From: Salinivirgaceae bacterium
GTDB lineage: Bacteria > Bacteroidota > Bacteroidia > Bacteroidales > SZUA-534
Length of the DNA: 64,000 bases
Direction: 5' to 3'
Assembly (NCBI GenBank): GCA_017474765.1
Contig: JAFVGW010000032.1
Span: 1-64,000 of the forward strand
The notes below the pieces were generated by a model. That model was not told where the DNA came from. It was given only the letters and a program-made list of their open reading frames with translations, and searched no databases. Below, piece by piece: positions 34,908 through 42,623 of the stretch. The number at the start of each line of letters is the position of its first letter. Within the stretch, counting starts at the first letter, position 1. Position numbers and translations under genes: made by a program.

Positions 34908-36023
34908 TTGAAAAAACTAATTTTCATATTATCAGCCATATGTGGCGTTTCGCTGCAATCGTGCCACAATCAGCACCAATCAATTGGAGGCGAGCCGATT
35001 AGCCTAAAGTATGCCACCAATCTGAAAATAAGCCAGTTGGACAGTTGCACTGTTGTTGAATTGCGCAATCCGTGGGACACCGCGCGGCTGCTGCACGCCT
35101 ACGTGCTTGTGCCCGCCGATTCGGCTCTGCCGCACTCGCTGCCCGCAGGAACACTTGTCCGCACGCCGGTGCGCCGCGCATTGGTTTACACGTCGGTGCA
35201 CACGGGGCTGATTGTGAGTTTGGGGGCGCTCAATCAGATAGCGGGCGTTTGCGATACCGAATATCTGCAACAACCCGTTGTGCGTCAGCGCATTACCGAC
35301 GGGCAGATTGTTGACGCTGGCAACGCTATGAGCCCCGACATTGAGCGAGTGGCCGAAATGCACCCCGACGCTGTGCTGCTGTCGCCGTTCGAGAATGGCG
35401 GCTACGGCCCGATTGAAAAAATGGGCATTCCGATTGTGGAATGTGCTGATTATATGGAAGTTTCGCCATTGGCTTGCGCCGAATGGATGCGTTTCTACGG
35501 TCTGCTTTTCGGTTGCGCCGACGTGGCCGACAGCCTTTTCAACGTGGTTGAGCGCAACTATTGCTCGCTGCGCGACTCGGCCTTGCAGACAACCACCCGC
35601 CCAACCCTGCTCACCGACCTGAAAACCGGCGCCGCCTGGTACGTGCCCGGCGGATGCAGCACCACAGGCCGTTTCTACACCGATGCCGGCGCCAATTATC
35701 TGTTTGCCGATTTCCAAAAATCGGGCGCCGTTCCGTTGGCTTTCGAGACGGTGTTTGAACGCGCCAACAACGCTGATTTCTGGCTGTTTAAGTACAACCG
35801 CGCCACCGATTACACTTACACCGCGCTTGCCGCCGAAAACGACCTTTACACGCAATTCTCGCCCTTCAACACTCGCAAAATCTACGGCTGCAACACCGAT
35901 TACGTACCTTATTACGACGAAGTTCCGTTCCGCCCCGACTGGTTCCTGCGCGATTTGGTAAGGATTTTTCACCCGGAATTGCTGCCGGATTATGAGATGA
36001 GATATTTTTCTCCGTTGAAGTGA
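34908..36023 (+). CDS. ABC transporter substrate-binding lipoprotein, BtuF-like
   Basis: A 371-residue lipoprotein (signal FILSAICGVSLQSC, Cys19) of the helical-backbone periplasmic binding protein class. Motifs include VYTSVHTGLIVSLGALNQIAGV, PDIERVAEMHPDAVLLSPFEN, and GIPIVECADYMEVSPLACAEWM (residues 175-200). This class binds cobalamin, haem or siderophores, and the riboswitch-led context favours cobalamin. The start is a TTG with AAGGA only one base upstream, so expression may rely on coupling. The permease and ATPase (btuC, btuD) are not next to it and not in the window. Confidence 0.85.
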   Translation: MKKLIFILSAICGVSLQSCHNQHQSIGGEPISLKYATNLKISQLDSCTVVELRNPWDTARLLHAYVLVPADSALPHSLPAGTLVRTPVRRALVYTSVHTGLIVSLGALNQIAGVCDTEYLQQPVVRQRITDGQIVDAGNAMSPDIERVAEMHPDAVLLSPFENGGYGPIEKMGIPIVECADYMEVSPLACAEWMRFYGLLFGCADVADSLFNVVERNYCSLRDSALQTTTRPTLLTDLKTGAAWYVPGGCSTTGRFYTDAGANYLFADFQKSGAVPLAFETVFERANNADFWLFKYNRATDYTYTALAAENDLYTQFSPFNTRKIYGCNTDYVPYYDEVPFRPDWFLRDLVRIFHPELLPDYEMRYFSPLK

Positions 36024-36092
36024 TGAAAAAGTTAAGAAGGTGAGAGGTTTAAAAAGTTGAGTGCTGTGCGGTTGCGCGTATTTGATTGGTAA

Positions 36093-36383
36093 TTAAGCCT
36101 GATTGCCAATTTTCTCTTTCACTAATTGTTTCAGTGCGTCCATCACATCGTCAACCGATGATTGTGATGCAGGCCGCGGCGTGCAGATGTCGTTGATGAA
36201 GTTATGGTTGAGGGCATCGGAAATTGCAAGAAGTAATTTTACTTCAATGTCATCACGTTTGTAAAGGTCATAAATATTTTGACGCGTTTTCCCGATTTTT
36301 CTTGCAAGTTCGGCGCTGTTGATATGGTTTTCTTTTACATAGTTTTTAACCAAATTGCCTATATGGATGTTATTCTTATTCAT
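36093..36383 (-). CDS. Helix-turn-helix regulator (XRE-like)
   Basis: A 96-residue protein. Residues 10-60 form an XRE-type DNA-binding domain (NSAELARKIGKTRQNIYDLYKRDDIEVKLLLAISDAL), followed by a short helical tail (VDDVMDALKQLVKEKIG) that may dimerise. It likely controls itself and perhaps the divergent small gene at 36526, with about 140 AT-rich bases between them. It lies at the edge of an AT-rich patch after the cobalamin genes. Confidence 0.82.
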   Translation of the reverse strand: MNKNNIHIGNLVKNYVKENHINSAELARKIGKTRQNIYDLYKRDDIEVKLLLAISDALNHNFINDICTPRPASQSSVDDVMDALKQLVKEKIGNQA

Positions 36384-36525
36384 AATTCACCAATTTATAG
36401 GCAATTACATAAAACATTCACACAATTTGAAAGAATAATTATTTCATAAGAAAGAAATAATTTTACATTTTTGAATTTTTATTATTTTTATAGCGTTTAA
36501 GAATTAATTAAAAGGAGGATTTATT

Positions 36526-36870
36526 ATGGAAAATCAACTTGAAGATGCTTTTCACGATAAAGAAATATCTGAAATGCGAGAAAGATTGTCAAAGCGCCCT
36601 GACATATTGAAAGAATATGACAATGTTATTCAAAAAATTGCGAATAACGAGTTTGGACAAAATCTCATTAATGATATGCAAAGGTTGTTAGGTGTAATTC
36701 TTGGCGATTTCACTGTAAGTCAAGTGATTTTGTCCATAAATCAAACTTGCGAAAAGTTTACTTATCCTGAAGACTGTGAATCCTTTATTATTCATAAAAA
36801 AGCAATGGCACTTTTTAATGCCATAAATAAATACATAGTGGACTGTGCGGACAATACTATAGTCGCTTAA
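36526..36870 (+). CDS. Small cytosolic protein of unknown function
   Basis: A 114-residue protein with a strong Shine-Dalgarno (AAAGGAGG, 8 bases before the ATG), rare in this window. It is charged and helical (ISEMRERLSKRPDILKEYDNVIQKIANNEFGQNLINDMQRLL) with no signal peptide or membrane segment, and has two Cys in the C-terminal half. I recognise no family. It is AT-rich like its neighbours and divergent from the HTH gene, so the two may form a regulated unit. Confidence 0.6.
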   Translation: MENQLEDAFHDKEISEMRERLSKRPDILKEYDNVIQKIANNEFGQNLINDMQRLLGVILGDFTVSQVILSINQTCEKFTYPEDCESFIIHKKAMALFNAINKYIVDCADNTIVA

Positions 36871-36903
36871 TATACTATTTATGAAAATATACTATTTATG
36901 AAA
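36869..36903 (+). repeat. 17-base tandem duplication at a start codon
   Basis: ATATACTATTTATGAAA occurs twice in tandem. The first copy supplies an ATG opening a six-codon frame (MKIYYL) whose TGA overlaps the ATG of the following gene as ATGA. Confidence 0.8.
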
Positions 36904-37817
36904 AAGAGTATTTTGATAGCATTGGCGGTTGCTTTGGCAATAAGTACGCAAGGACAGGTTGATGAGTGGGTAAATCCGTTTAAGGAATATGGTGTTTATG
37001 AATGTGTTCAAAAACAGTCCAAACATGAGATAGGAAAATGGTTTTTGAAAACCGCATATCTAAATGAGGAGAAGTGGAACAAATATCCTACTCTTGTAAA
37101 TTACAACAACGAGACGTTTGTATGTATGAGCGATAGTTACTATGCTCTTGCCATAGTTTTGAGAAGACCTTATGATTTGGACAAACGCTATATTAATGTG
37201 GATTTGAAATATAATGCAATTCATTTTGATAGCAACGGTGAGAAAACAGATAATGATTTCTTGACTGCAAGAGTTTCGTTTATTGATTTAGTCAATGATG
37301 AGAAAGAGAAAGATTTGTTTGAAAAAACAGAAAGTTTGGAACAAAACACTTGTAATCATACAAAATATTTAAACTCGGCAGCTAATGGCACGTTAGTAAC
37401 GGTAAGTGGTAATAGCAAGTATATCTGCATTGTTTTGGGTGGAACAAGAGAGGATAAGAGTGGTTACTGCTTGATTAACAACATTGAAATCACTTTCCGC
37501 GACAATGATTACATAGTGGATACAACCCCAACATCAGCATACTTAAAAAGTATTTCTACGAGCCGTATTATATGGATGAGAATGGTAACATACATTCAAA
37601 GAACGAATCAGTAACTTCAATAAATGATATGGAATCCAACACTTATGTATCAAACAATGTTCTCCACACTGACGAGCCATCAAGTGTGTATATCTTTAAC
37701 GCAGGCGGTATCTTGGTTAAGACGGAGAACAACACCACATCGGTTGACTTGTCAGACCTTAAAAAAGGTGTTTACATTGCGAAAGTGAACGGTGCGCCTA
37801 TTAAGTTTGTCCGATAG
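36898..37817 (+). CDS. Secreted protein with probable type IX sorting domain (frameshifted)
   Basis: Signal peptide (KKSILIALAVALAISTQGQ) and about 200 residues of unrecognised sequence with a lectin- or adhesin-like strand pattern. The frame then shifts. As sequenced the first frame stops at 37614. A second frame (to 37817) carries KYFYEPYYMDENGNI and the C-terminal segment VYIFNAGGILVKTE...GVYIAKVNGAPIKFVR, which resembles a type A type IX secretion sorting domain. One added A in the A5 run at 37545-37549 joins both into a 306-residue protein. The intact product would be exported and surface-attached or released. Its function is unknown. Confidence 0.7.
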
Positions 37818-37841
37818 ATATATTTCAATTTTATCTTTATC

Positions 37842-37880
37842 CGGCTGAAAGACGATATAGTTCTTTCGGCCGTTTTTTTG
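37842..37880 (+). terminator. Terminator after the secreted protein gene
   Basis: CGGCTGAAAGA pairs with TCTTTCGGCCG (11 pairs including one G-T) around a 9-base loop, followed by seven T. Confidence 0.85.
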
Positions 37881-37909
37881 TTGGTGCAATGTGGAAAAAA
37901 GTATATTTG
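37877..37909 (+). promoter_or_regulatory. Promoter-like sequence with no gene downstream
   Basis: TATATTTG (37902-37909) is a full -7 match, with TTTG at 37877-37880 or TTG at 37881-37883 upstream. No coding gene follows on the plus strand. Confidence 0.5.
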
Positions 37910-37914
37910 TGGCG

Positions 37915-37971
37915 AATCCCCTCAAGTGGAAAATATTGAGGTTCACCCATCTCTTGATGGGTTTATTTTTT
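37915..37971 (+). ncRNA. Candidate small RNA with own promoter and terminator
   Basis: Directly after the promoter-like sequence come a hairpin CCTCAA/TTGAGG (37920-37941) and a second ACCCATC/GATGGGT with a 4-base loop (37945-37962), then TTATTTTTT. The layout of promoter, about 55 bases, and terminator fits a small non-coding transcript. No known family is recognised. Confidence 0.35.
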
Positions 37972-38115
37972 AAGGAAAGATAAAAATAACGAATAACTCA
38001 TAACAGTTTGAACCCCACCCGCACCTACATAATATTATCACTTCTGCTCGTCATTCTTGCCGTTGGTGGGGAATTATTATGAAACAAATGAGTTGTGAGG
38101 CCTGCTCAAAAAAAA

Positions 38116-39300
38116 TTACAGCCGCGCCCGCATAGTCTGGAACGAGCTGTTTGGAATAAACCCCTCTTCATCGGCTGAATATTCGGGTTTCAGACGATTG
38201 ACGAAATACATATCAATTTCGCCTTTGTGCTTGGCAGGTATCTTTCCCCGATACTCGCACACAAAATAGTCTTTAATCACATCGTATGTCTCTTTTGAGA
38301 TGTTGACCTTGCCAGGTTCGCAGGCCGACTCCAAACGGCTTGCAGTGTTTACTGAATCGCCCCAAACATCGTATGCGGTCCGCGTCTTGCCAACAACACC
38401 AGTCACCACAGGCCCAGTGTGAATGCCTATGCGCATCAGCCAAGGATCTCTGCCAGAACGGGCCCGCTTTTCATCAAACGCTCTAACGGCATTCTGCAAC
38501 CCAAATGCCGCCAGCACAATGTCGAACGGATGACTGTGATTAGGCATTGGAAGTCCACCGGCACACATGTAGGCGTCGCCTATGGTCTTGATTTTTTCAA
38601 TGTAATTCCGCGCAAGCACATCATCGAAATCAGAAAACAACTCCTGAAGCGTGTCAATCAATTCGCGGGGATTCATTCGTTCTGCCCACTGCGTGAAATT
38701 CTTTATATCGGCAAAAAGCACCGATGCATTTTTATAGATTCGCGGAGTAGCCGAGCCTTTCGCTTTCAATTCATCAACTATTTCCGAAGGCAGCATATTT
38801 ACCAACAATTCGTCGGAACGCCTTTTCTGCTTCTGAAGCTCCAATTCTGCTTCTTTAACATGGGTAATGTCAAGTTCGACTGCCATGAAGGAAACCTCGC
38901 CATCCATGCTGACACTGCGCGTAACCGTAACCTGTTTCCAGACGCACACATCACCTATTCCAATCGATTTTCCGACAAACGATGTTTTTTCCCTGTTGAT
39001 GTCAAAATCCTTTCCCCCACTCCATTTTATATAGTCTGACAAGTGGGCGCCGACCTTTCCAACATATTCCGCCTCTGACAATCCGTACAGTTTTGTGAAC
39101 GCCTGGTTCAGCGACTTAAGGTTGCCGTCACCGTCAAATATCAGCATCACATTCAGCTCGCCAATTGCATTTGCCATTTGCTGAAGTTGTGAGTTTTGTT
39201 TTCTCACAGCTCTGCATTTACGCCACATAAACCACGATAACACCAGCGACACAACCGCCACCAATGCGAGCAGACTAATATTTACAATCCCAATCAGCAT
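38116..39300 (-). CDS. Membrane-anchored PAS / class III adenylate cyclase
   Basis: A 394-residue protein: one N-terminal transmembrane helix (ISLLALVAVVSLVLSWFM), a PAS domain over about residues 40-155 (LIFDGDGNLKSLNQAF, VELDITHVKEAE), a short helical linker, then a class III nucleotide cyclase domain from about 180. Metal Asp residues lie in VLFADIKNFT and in KTIGDAYM. Lys in IKTIGDAYM and Asp in AYDVWGDSVNTASR are the residues that select ATP, so cAMP is the expected product. It lies downstream of a SiaB-like kinase on the same strand, with a terminator between them. Confidence 0.9.
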   Translation of the reverse strand: MLIGIVNISLLALVAVVSLVLSWFMWRKCRAVRKQNSQLQQMANAIGELNVMLIFDGDGNLKSLNQAFTKLYGLSEAEYVGKVGAHLSDYIKWSGGKDFDINREKTSFVGKSIGIGDVCVWKQVTVTRSVSMDGEVSFMAVELDITHVKEAELELQKQKRRSDELLVNMLPSEIVDELKAKGSATPRIYKNASVLFADIKNFTQWAERMNPRELIDTLQELFSDFDDVLARNYIEKIKTIGDAYMCAGGLPMPNHSHPFDIVLAAFGLQNAVRAFDEKRARSGRDPWLMRIGIHTGPVVTGVVGKTRTAYDVWGDSVNTASRLESACEPGKVNISKETYDVIKDYFVCEYRGKIPAKHKGEIDMYFVNRLKPEYSADEEGFIPNSSFQTMRARL

Positions 39301-39508
39301 TTATAATCATGTTTTCAAACTTGAGACCACATTGCCGTCCGTTTCGTTTTGTAGTCCAATCTGAAAAAGACTGCAAATTAAGCTATCATGCCGAAAAATA
39401 CAACCGTTAAGGGCTGTTTTTTTTACTATCGCGGACTATTTCATCGGTTTTGGGGTGCCTGACCACATACAAATTCACCAATCTAACTTATACAGTCAGA
39501 TATGTTTA

Positions 39509-39541
39509 GATAAAAAAAGCGGCATGAGAACTCATGCCGCT
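39509..39541 (-). terminator. Terminator after the SiaB-like gene
   Basis: AGCGGCATGA and its perfect complement form a 10-base stem with a GAAC loop. A7 to its left on the plus strand gives the U-tract for the minus-strand transcript. Confidence 0.88.
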
Positions 39542-39566
39542 CCACTAATTTACTAACATCTTTTAA

Positions 39567-40142
39567 TTATTCCTCATCAGGTTTTGAATCAATTCTCACT
39601 TTCAGAAGGAAGAAATAATTTTCATTGTCTTCCAAAGGCAGGAATTGATAATCGAGCTGACGGCCTGTTTTACGGGCAATATCAATAAGTCCCAAACCAG
39701 CTCCGCCCTTTTCTGAAAGCGTTCCTTCGCGGATCTGCTTCTTGTACAGAGCGTTCAAATCTTCCTTGTTAAGGCTGTTAATGTTGTCGATTGACTTTTT
39801 GAGACCTTCAATTTTCTCTTTCAGGATTCTATTGGCCGTAATCACACTCCAATAACCGTCTTTCTTGCCAACGATAAACAAACCGTTTCCAATACCATCG
39901 TTCTGGTCAACATCGTCAGAGTGCTTTGTCATGTTTTGCAGGCACTCCACCATAACGTGGAAAACTTTGCGCTTAACCGCCTTGTCTTCATTCGACTTGT
40001 CCATGTCGCGTTCCGCCATTGAAGTAAACATCTTCATAACCTCGTGGCTGAACTCACCTTCATATACCAGCGAAAATCCGTTGCTGGCCATCTCATCATG
40101 TAATGAGAGAACTGATTTGATAAGATTTATATTGGCACTCAT
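39567..40142 (-). CDS. SiaB-family protein kinase (GHKL-type)
   Basis: A 191-residue protein resembling SiaB, the anti-sigma-like Ser kinase of the SiaABCD switch. An N-box-like helix (KRKVFHVMVECLQNMTKHS near residue 65), FIVGKKDGYWSVITANRI, and a glycine-rich ATP lid EKGGAGLGLIDIARKTG near residue 150 are present. The family kinase phosphorylates SiaC and is opposed by a SpoIIE phosphatase. No SiaC (DUF1987) gene is next to it here. A SpoIIE phosphatase is 10 kb away and an adenylate cyclase is the downstream neighbour. Partners are therefore inferred only. Confidence 0.8.
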   Translation of the reverse strand: MSANINLIKSVLSLHDEMASNGFSLVYEGEFSHEVMKMFTSMAERDMDKSNEDKAVKRKVFHVMVECLQNMTKHSDDVDQNDGIGNGLFIVGKKDGYWSVITANRILKEKIEGLKKSIDNINSLNKEDLNALYKKQIREGTLSEKGGAGLGLIDIARKTGRQLDYQFLPLEDNENYFFLLKVRIDSKPDEE

Positions 40143-40245
40143 AATGCTAAAATCACTTACTATTGTTGTTTAAACAGTGGCTAAGGTAAACTTTTTAATT
40201 AATCTACGCAAGAAAAAACCGCTTTACCTTTCCTTTTGTTTCAAA

Positions 40246-41112
40246 TCATTTCTTTTTTGCTTTCGCAAGTTTCTGAAAATCTTTTGCCAACATTCCTTCT
40301 TTTGCTTTTTCGGTAATCATGTGCCATGCGAAATAGTACAGACGGGCATCAGACGCTCCGACGATGGCCTTATAGCAGCGGACGTCTTTTTTACGTGTTC
40401 CTTCTGGCCCCACTTTATGAAGCAGCACCACATCGGGATCGCGACGATCGATTGCAGCCTCGGCCTCTTCTCTCGACACAATTTTAAATTTGTATGGATA
40501 AAGCGATTTAATCTTTGCCTCGGTGTTGAGGTCGGGATTCAACTCCTCTTTAACCAGATAAAGTGTTTTGTCGTGGATGTCAGCCATCTGCGAATTATAG
40601 TATTTAAGAATGTTCTTTTTGGTGAGGTTAGGATTCTCTGATGTCAGTTTGATGTGGTTCTGAAGGAAACGGCAAAGCAAACCGAGCTTGTAACCGTAAG
40701 TTTCTTCGTCAACACCATTATAGCAAATTGGCACTGAAGCAATGTCAGGCATCTGGCGAACATACTCGTAATCGCCGCCAAGCTCAACACAGAGATAATC
40801 GAACTTCGACTTGGTCTTATCCTTATCATTATATACAGTGTTTTTTACAAGAAACGATTTTGTCGAGTCCATTCTTGCTTTGTCAAACTCCGCAGTGGAG
40901 AATGTCAGCACCTCATATTTGCTTATGTCCCAATGTTTTTCTACTGTTTCCTTGATTTTGAGATTGTACTCCAACAATGGGTTGTTCTCAAGCACAACCA
41001 TAGTTGTGGTGTTTTTAAAACGTTTAAGCTCAGCCGGGGTTCCAACTGCTTGCTGCGCCTGCGCACTGTAGGCAAATGCGCCCATCATGATAATTGCAAA
41101 TAATTTTCTCAT
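40246..41112 (-). CDS. Secreted protein of unknown function
   Basis: A 288-residue protein with signal peptide (FAIIMMGAFAYSAQA, cleavage near AQAQQ). The mature part starts with a strand-helix pattern (TTMVVLENNPLLEYNLKIKETVEKHW) that looks like an alpha/beta fold, carries EVLTFSTAEFDKARMDSTKSFLV in the middle, and ends in a Lys-rich helix (AKDFQKLAKAKKK). There are no catalytic motifs that I can identify. It is presumably periplasmic. It lies just upstream of the SiaB-like gene on the same strand and might share its transcript, about 100 bases apart. Confidence 0.65.
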   Translation of the reverse strand: MRKLFAIIMMGAFAYSAQAQQAVGTPAELKRFKNTTTMVVLENNPLLEYNLKIKETVEKHWDISKYEVLTFSTAEFDKARMDSTKSFLVKNTVYNDKDKTKSKFDYLCVELGGDYEYVRQMPDIASVPICYNGVDEETYGYKLGLLCRFLQNHIKLTSENPNLTKKNILKYYNSQMADIHDKTLYLVKEELNPDLNTEAKIKSLYPYKFKIVSREEAEAAIDRRDPDVVLLHKVGPEGTRKKDVRCYKAIVGASDARLYYFAWHMITEKAKEGMLAKDFQKLAKAKKK

Positions 41113-41469
41113 AGTTTTAACTATTTATAATTTATTGGCAAAAATAATATAATCCGCAACAATGCAACCGATAAAAACAAGTTGTAAGAATATCTTTTTT
41201 ACAAACAACGGTCTTGGCAATCTTCACCAAAGATAATCAACCATTTATACCATATTTTTTTTATTTTTTTGAAAACTTGGGTGTGTAATCGGGGGGCTTA
41301 CTCTTTTCAGTGATTATTATTGTAACAGATTGTCATTCCGTGCGAAACGGATAATGCCGTTCACCACGCTTTTTATCCTCTTTGCAAAGTAAATCATACT
41401 ACAAGCCTAAAAAACGTCGAATGACAAATAAGATTTTTACTTTTGCACTATTATTTAAAATATCAGAAG
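41113..41469. other. Intergenic region with promoter for the DUF1573 gene
   Basis: AT-rich gap between divergent genes. TACTTTTG at 41438-41445 matches the -7 consensus 25 bases ahead of the DUF1573 ATG. I see no gene or RNA motif in the rest. Confidence 0.5.
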
Positions 41470-42555
41470 ATGAAACGGATATTATTTTCACTGCTTGCAA
41501 CTTTCTCGGTAATTGCAGCCATGGCGCAAAAAGGTCCGGTTGTGAGCTGGGCTGAAGCAACATATAACTTTGGCGAAATAAAAGAGGCCGACGGCCCTGT
41601 AACACACAAGTTCGAACTGACCAACACGGGCGACGCCCCACTTGTCATAACATACGTAAAACCATCGTGCGGCTGCACCACTTCCGACTATACAAAAGAG
41701 CCCATCATGCCGGGAGCAAAGGGATTTGTTTCGGCCACATACAATCCTCAAGGGCGTCCCGGTCCGTTCAACAAATCGATTGATGTGACAACGAACTGCA
41801 AACCTGAGGTTACAACCGTCAGATTCAAAGGCAATGTCATTGAGCGCGAAAAGACGATGGCAGAGCTGCATCCGCGCAAAATTGGCGACCTCAACCTCGA
41901 AGTGAACCACATCTCACTTCTCAAAGTCAAGAATACCGAAGTGAGAACAGACAGCACAAGTGTTGCCAACCTCACCGACAAACCGCTGAAACTTGCTTTC
42001 ACCAGCGTACCTAAACACATAAAAATCAAAGCTGTTCCTGAGACTCTGGAACCCAACCAACAGGGTAAAATCATTGTTGAATACGATGCCACACAACGCA
42101 GCGACTGGGGTTTTGTGATGGACAAAGCAATCGTCTCTATCAACGGAAACACCAACAACAATAAAAACATCCTTTCGATAAGCGCCACCATTGAGGAAGA
42201 TTTCTCGAATTACTCTCAAGAGCAACTCGAATCGGCACCCAAAATGGTGTTTGAAGAGTCCAGCTTCAACTTCGGAACAATTAATGAAGGTGAGAAAGTA
42301 AGCCATTCGTTCAAATTCCGCAACGACGGCAAGGAAGACTTGGTTATAAGAAAGATATCGACATCGTGCGGCTGCACCGTGGTTGACAAGAAAACTGAAA
42401 TAATCAAACCTGGCCAATCGTCATCGATAGACATCACTTTCAACTCGGCCGGCAAATCGAACCGCCAAAACAAAAGCATCACCATCATTTGCAATGACCC
42501 GAAAAATTCGCGACAGACCTTGTACATTGTGGGTGAGGTAAAAAAGAAACAATAA
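41470..42555 (+). CDS. DUF1573 domain protein, two domains
   Basis: A 361-residue exported protein (signal peptide ILFSLLATFSVIAAMAQ). Two DUF1573 Ig-like domains, at about residues 20-120 and 255-361, each have the hallmark PSCGCT / TSCGCT after a strand (YVKPSCGCTTSDY; RKISTSCGCTVVDK). The region between is a further Ig-like segment. These domains are abundant in Bacteroidota periplasmic proteins and their role is unknown. I begin at MKRILF rather than nine codons earlier, because the earlier start lies within the -7 promoter element. Confidence 0.87.
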   Translation: MKRILFSLLATFSVIAAMAQKGPVVSWAEATYNFGEIKEADGPVTHKFELTNTGDAPLVITYVKPSCGCTTSDYTKEPIMPGAKGFVSATYNPQGRPGPFNKSIDVTTNCKPEVTTVRFKGNVIEREKTMAELHPRKIGDLNLEVNHISLLKVKNTEVRTDSTSVANLTDKPLKLAFTSVPKHIKIKAVPETLEPNQQGKIIVEYDATQRSDWGFVMDKAIVSINGNTNNNKNILSISATIEEDFSNYSQEQLESAPKMVFEESSFNFGTINEGEKVSHSFKFRNDGKEDLVIRKISTSCGCTVVDKKTEIIKPGQSSSIDITFNSAGKSNRQNKSITIICNDPKNSRQTLYIVGEVKKKQ

Positions 42556-42576
42556 AAAACTGCAAAAAGAACAACT

Positions 42577-42620
42577 GCAGGCGGCTTTCTTAGTCAGATT
42601 GCCGCCCGCATTATTTTATT
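42577..42620 (+). terminator. Possible terminator between DUF1573 gene and TonB receptor
   Basis: GGCGGC pairs with GCCGCC over a 15-base loop, followed by a loose T-rich stretch. It sits directly before the next ATG, so it might also act as a leader structure. Confidence 0.45.
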
Positions 42621-42623
42621 ACA

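Noticed and set aside
37572..37817. Separate 81-codon gene with a sorting domain
   Set aside because: It is the C-terminus of the frameshifted secreted protein, not an independent gene.
38008..38082. A 24-codon frame from TTG encoding a hydrophobic peptide (MNPTRTYIILSLLLVILAVG...)
   Set aside because: It has a TTG start, no ribosome-binding site and no conserved partner. It may be the debris of a signal-peptide gene, but that cannot be shown here.
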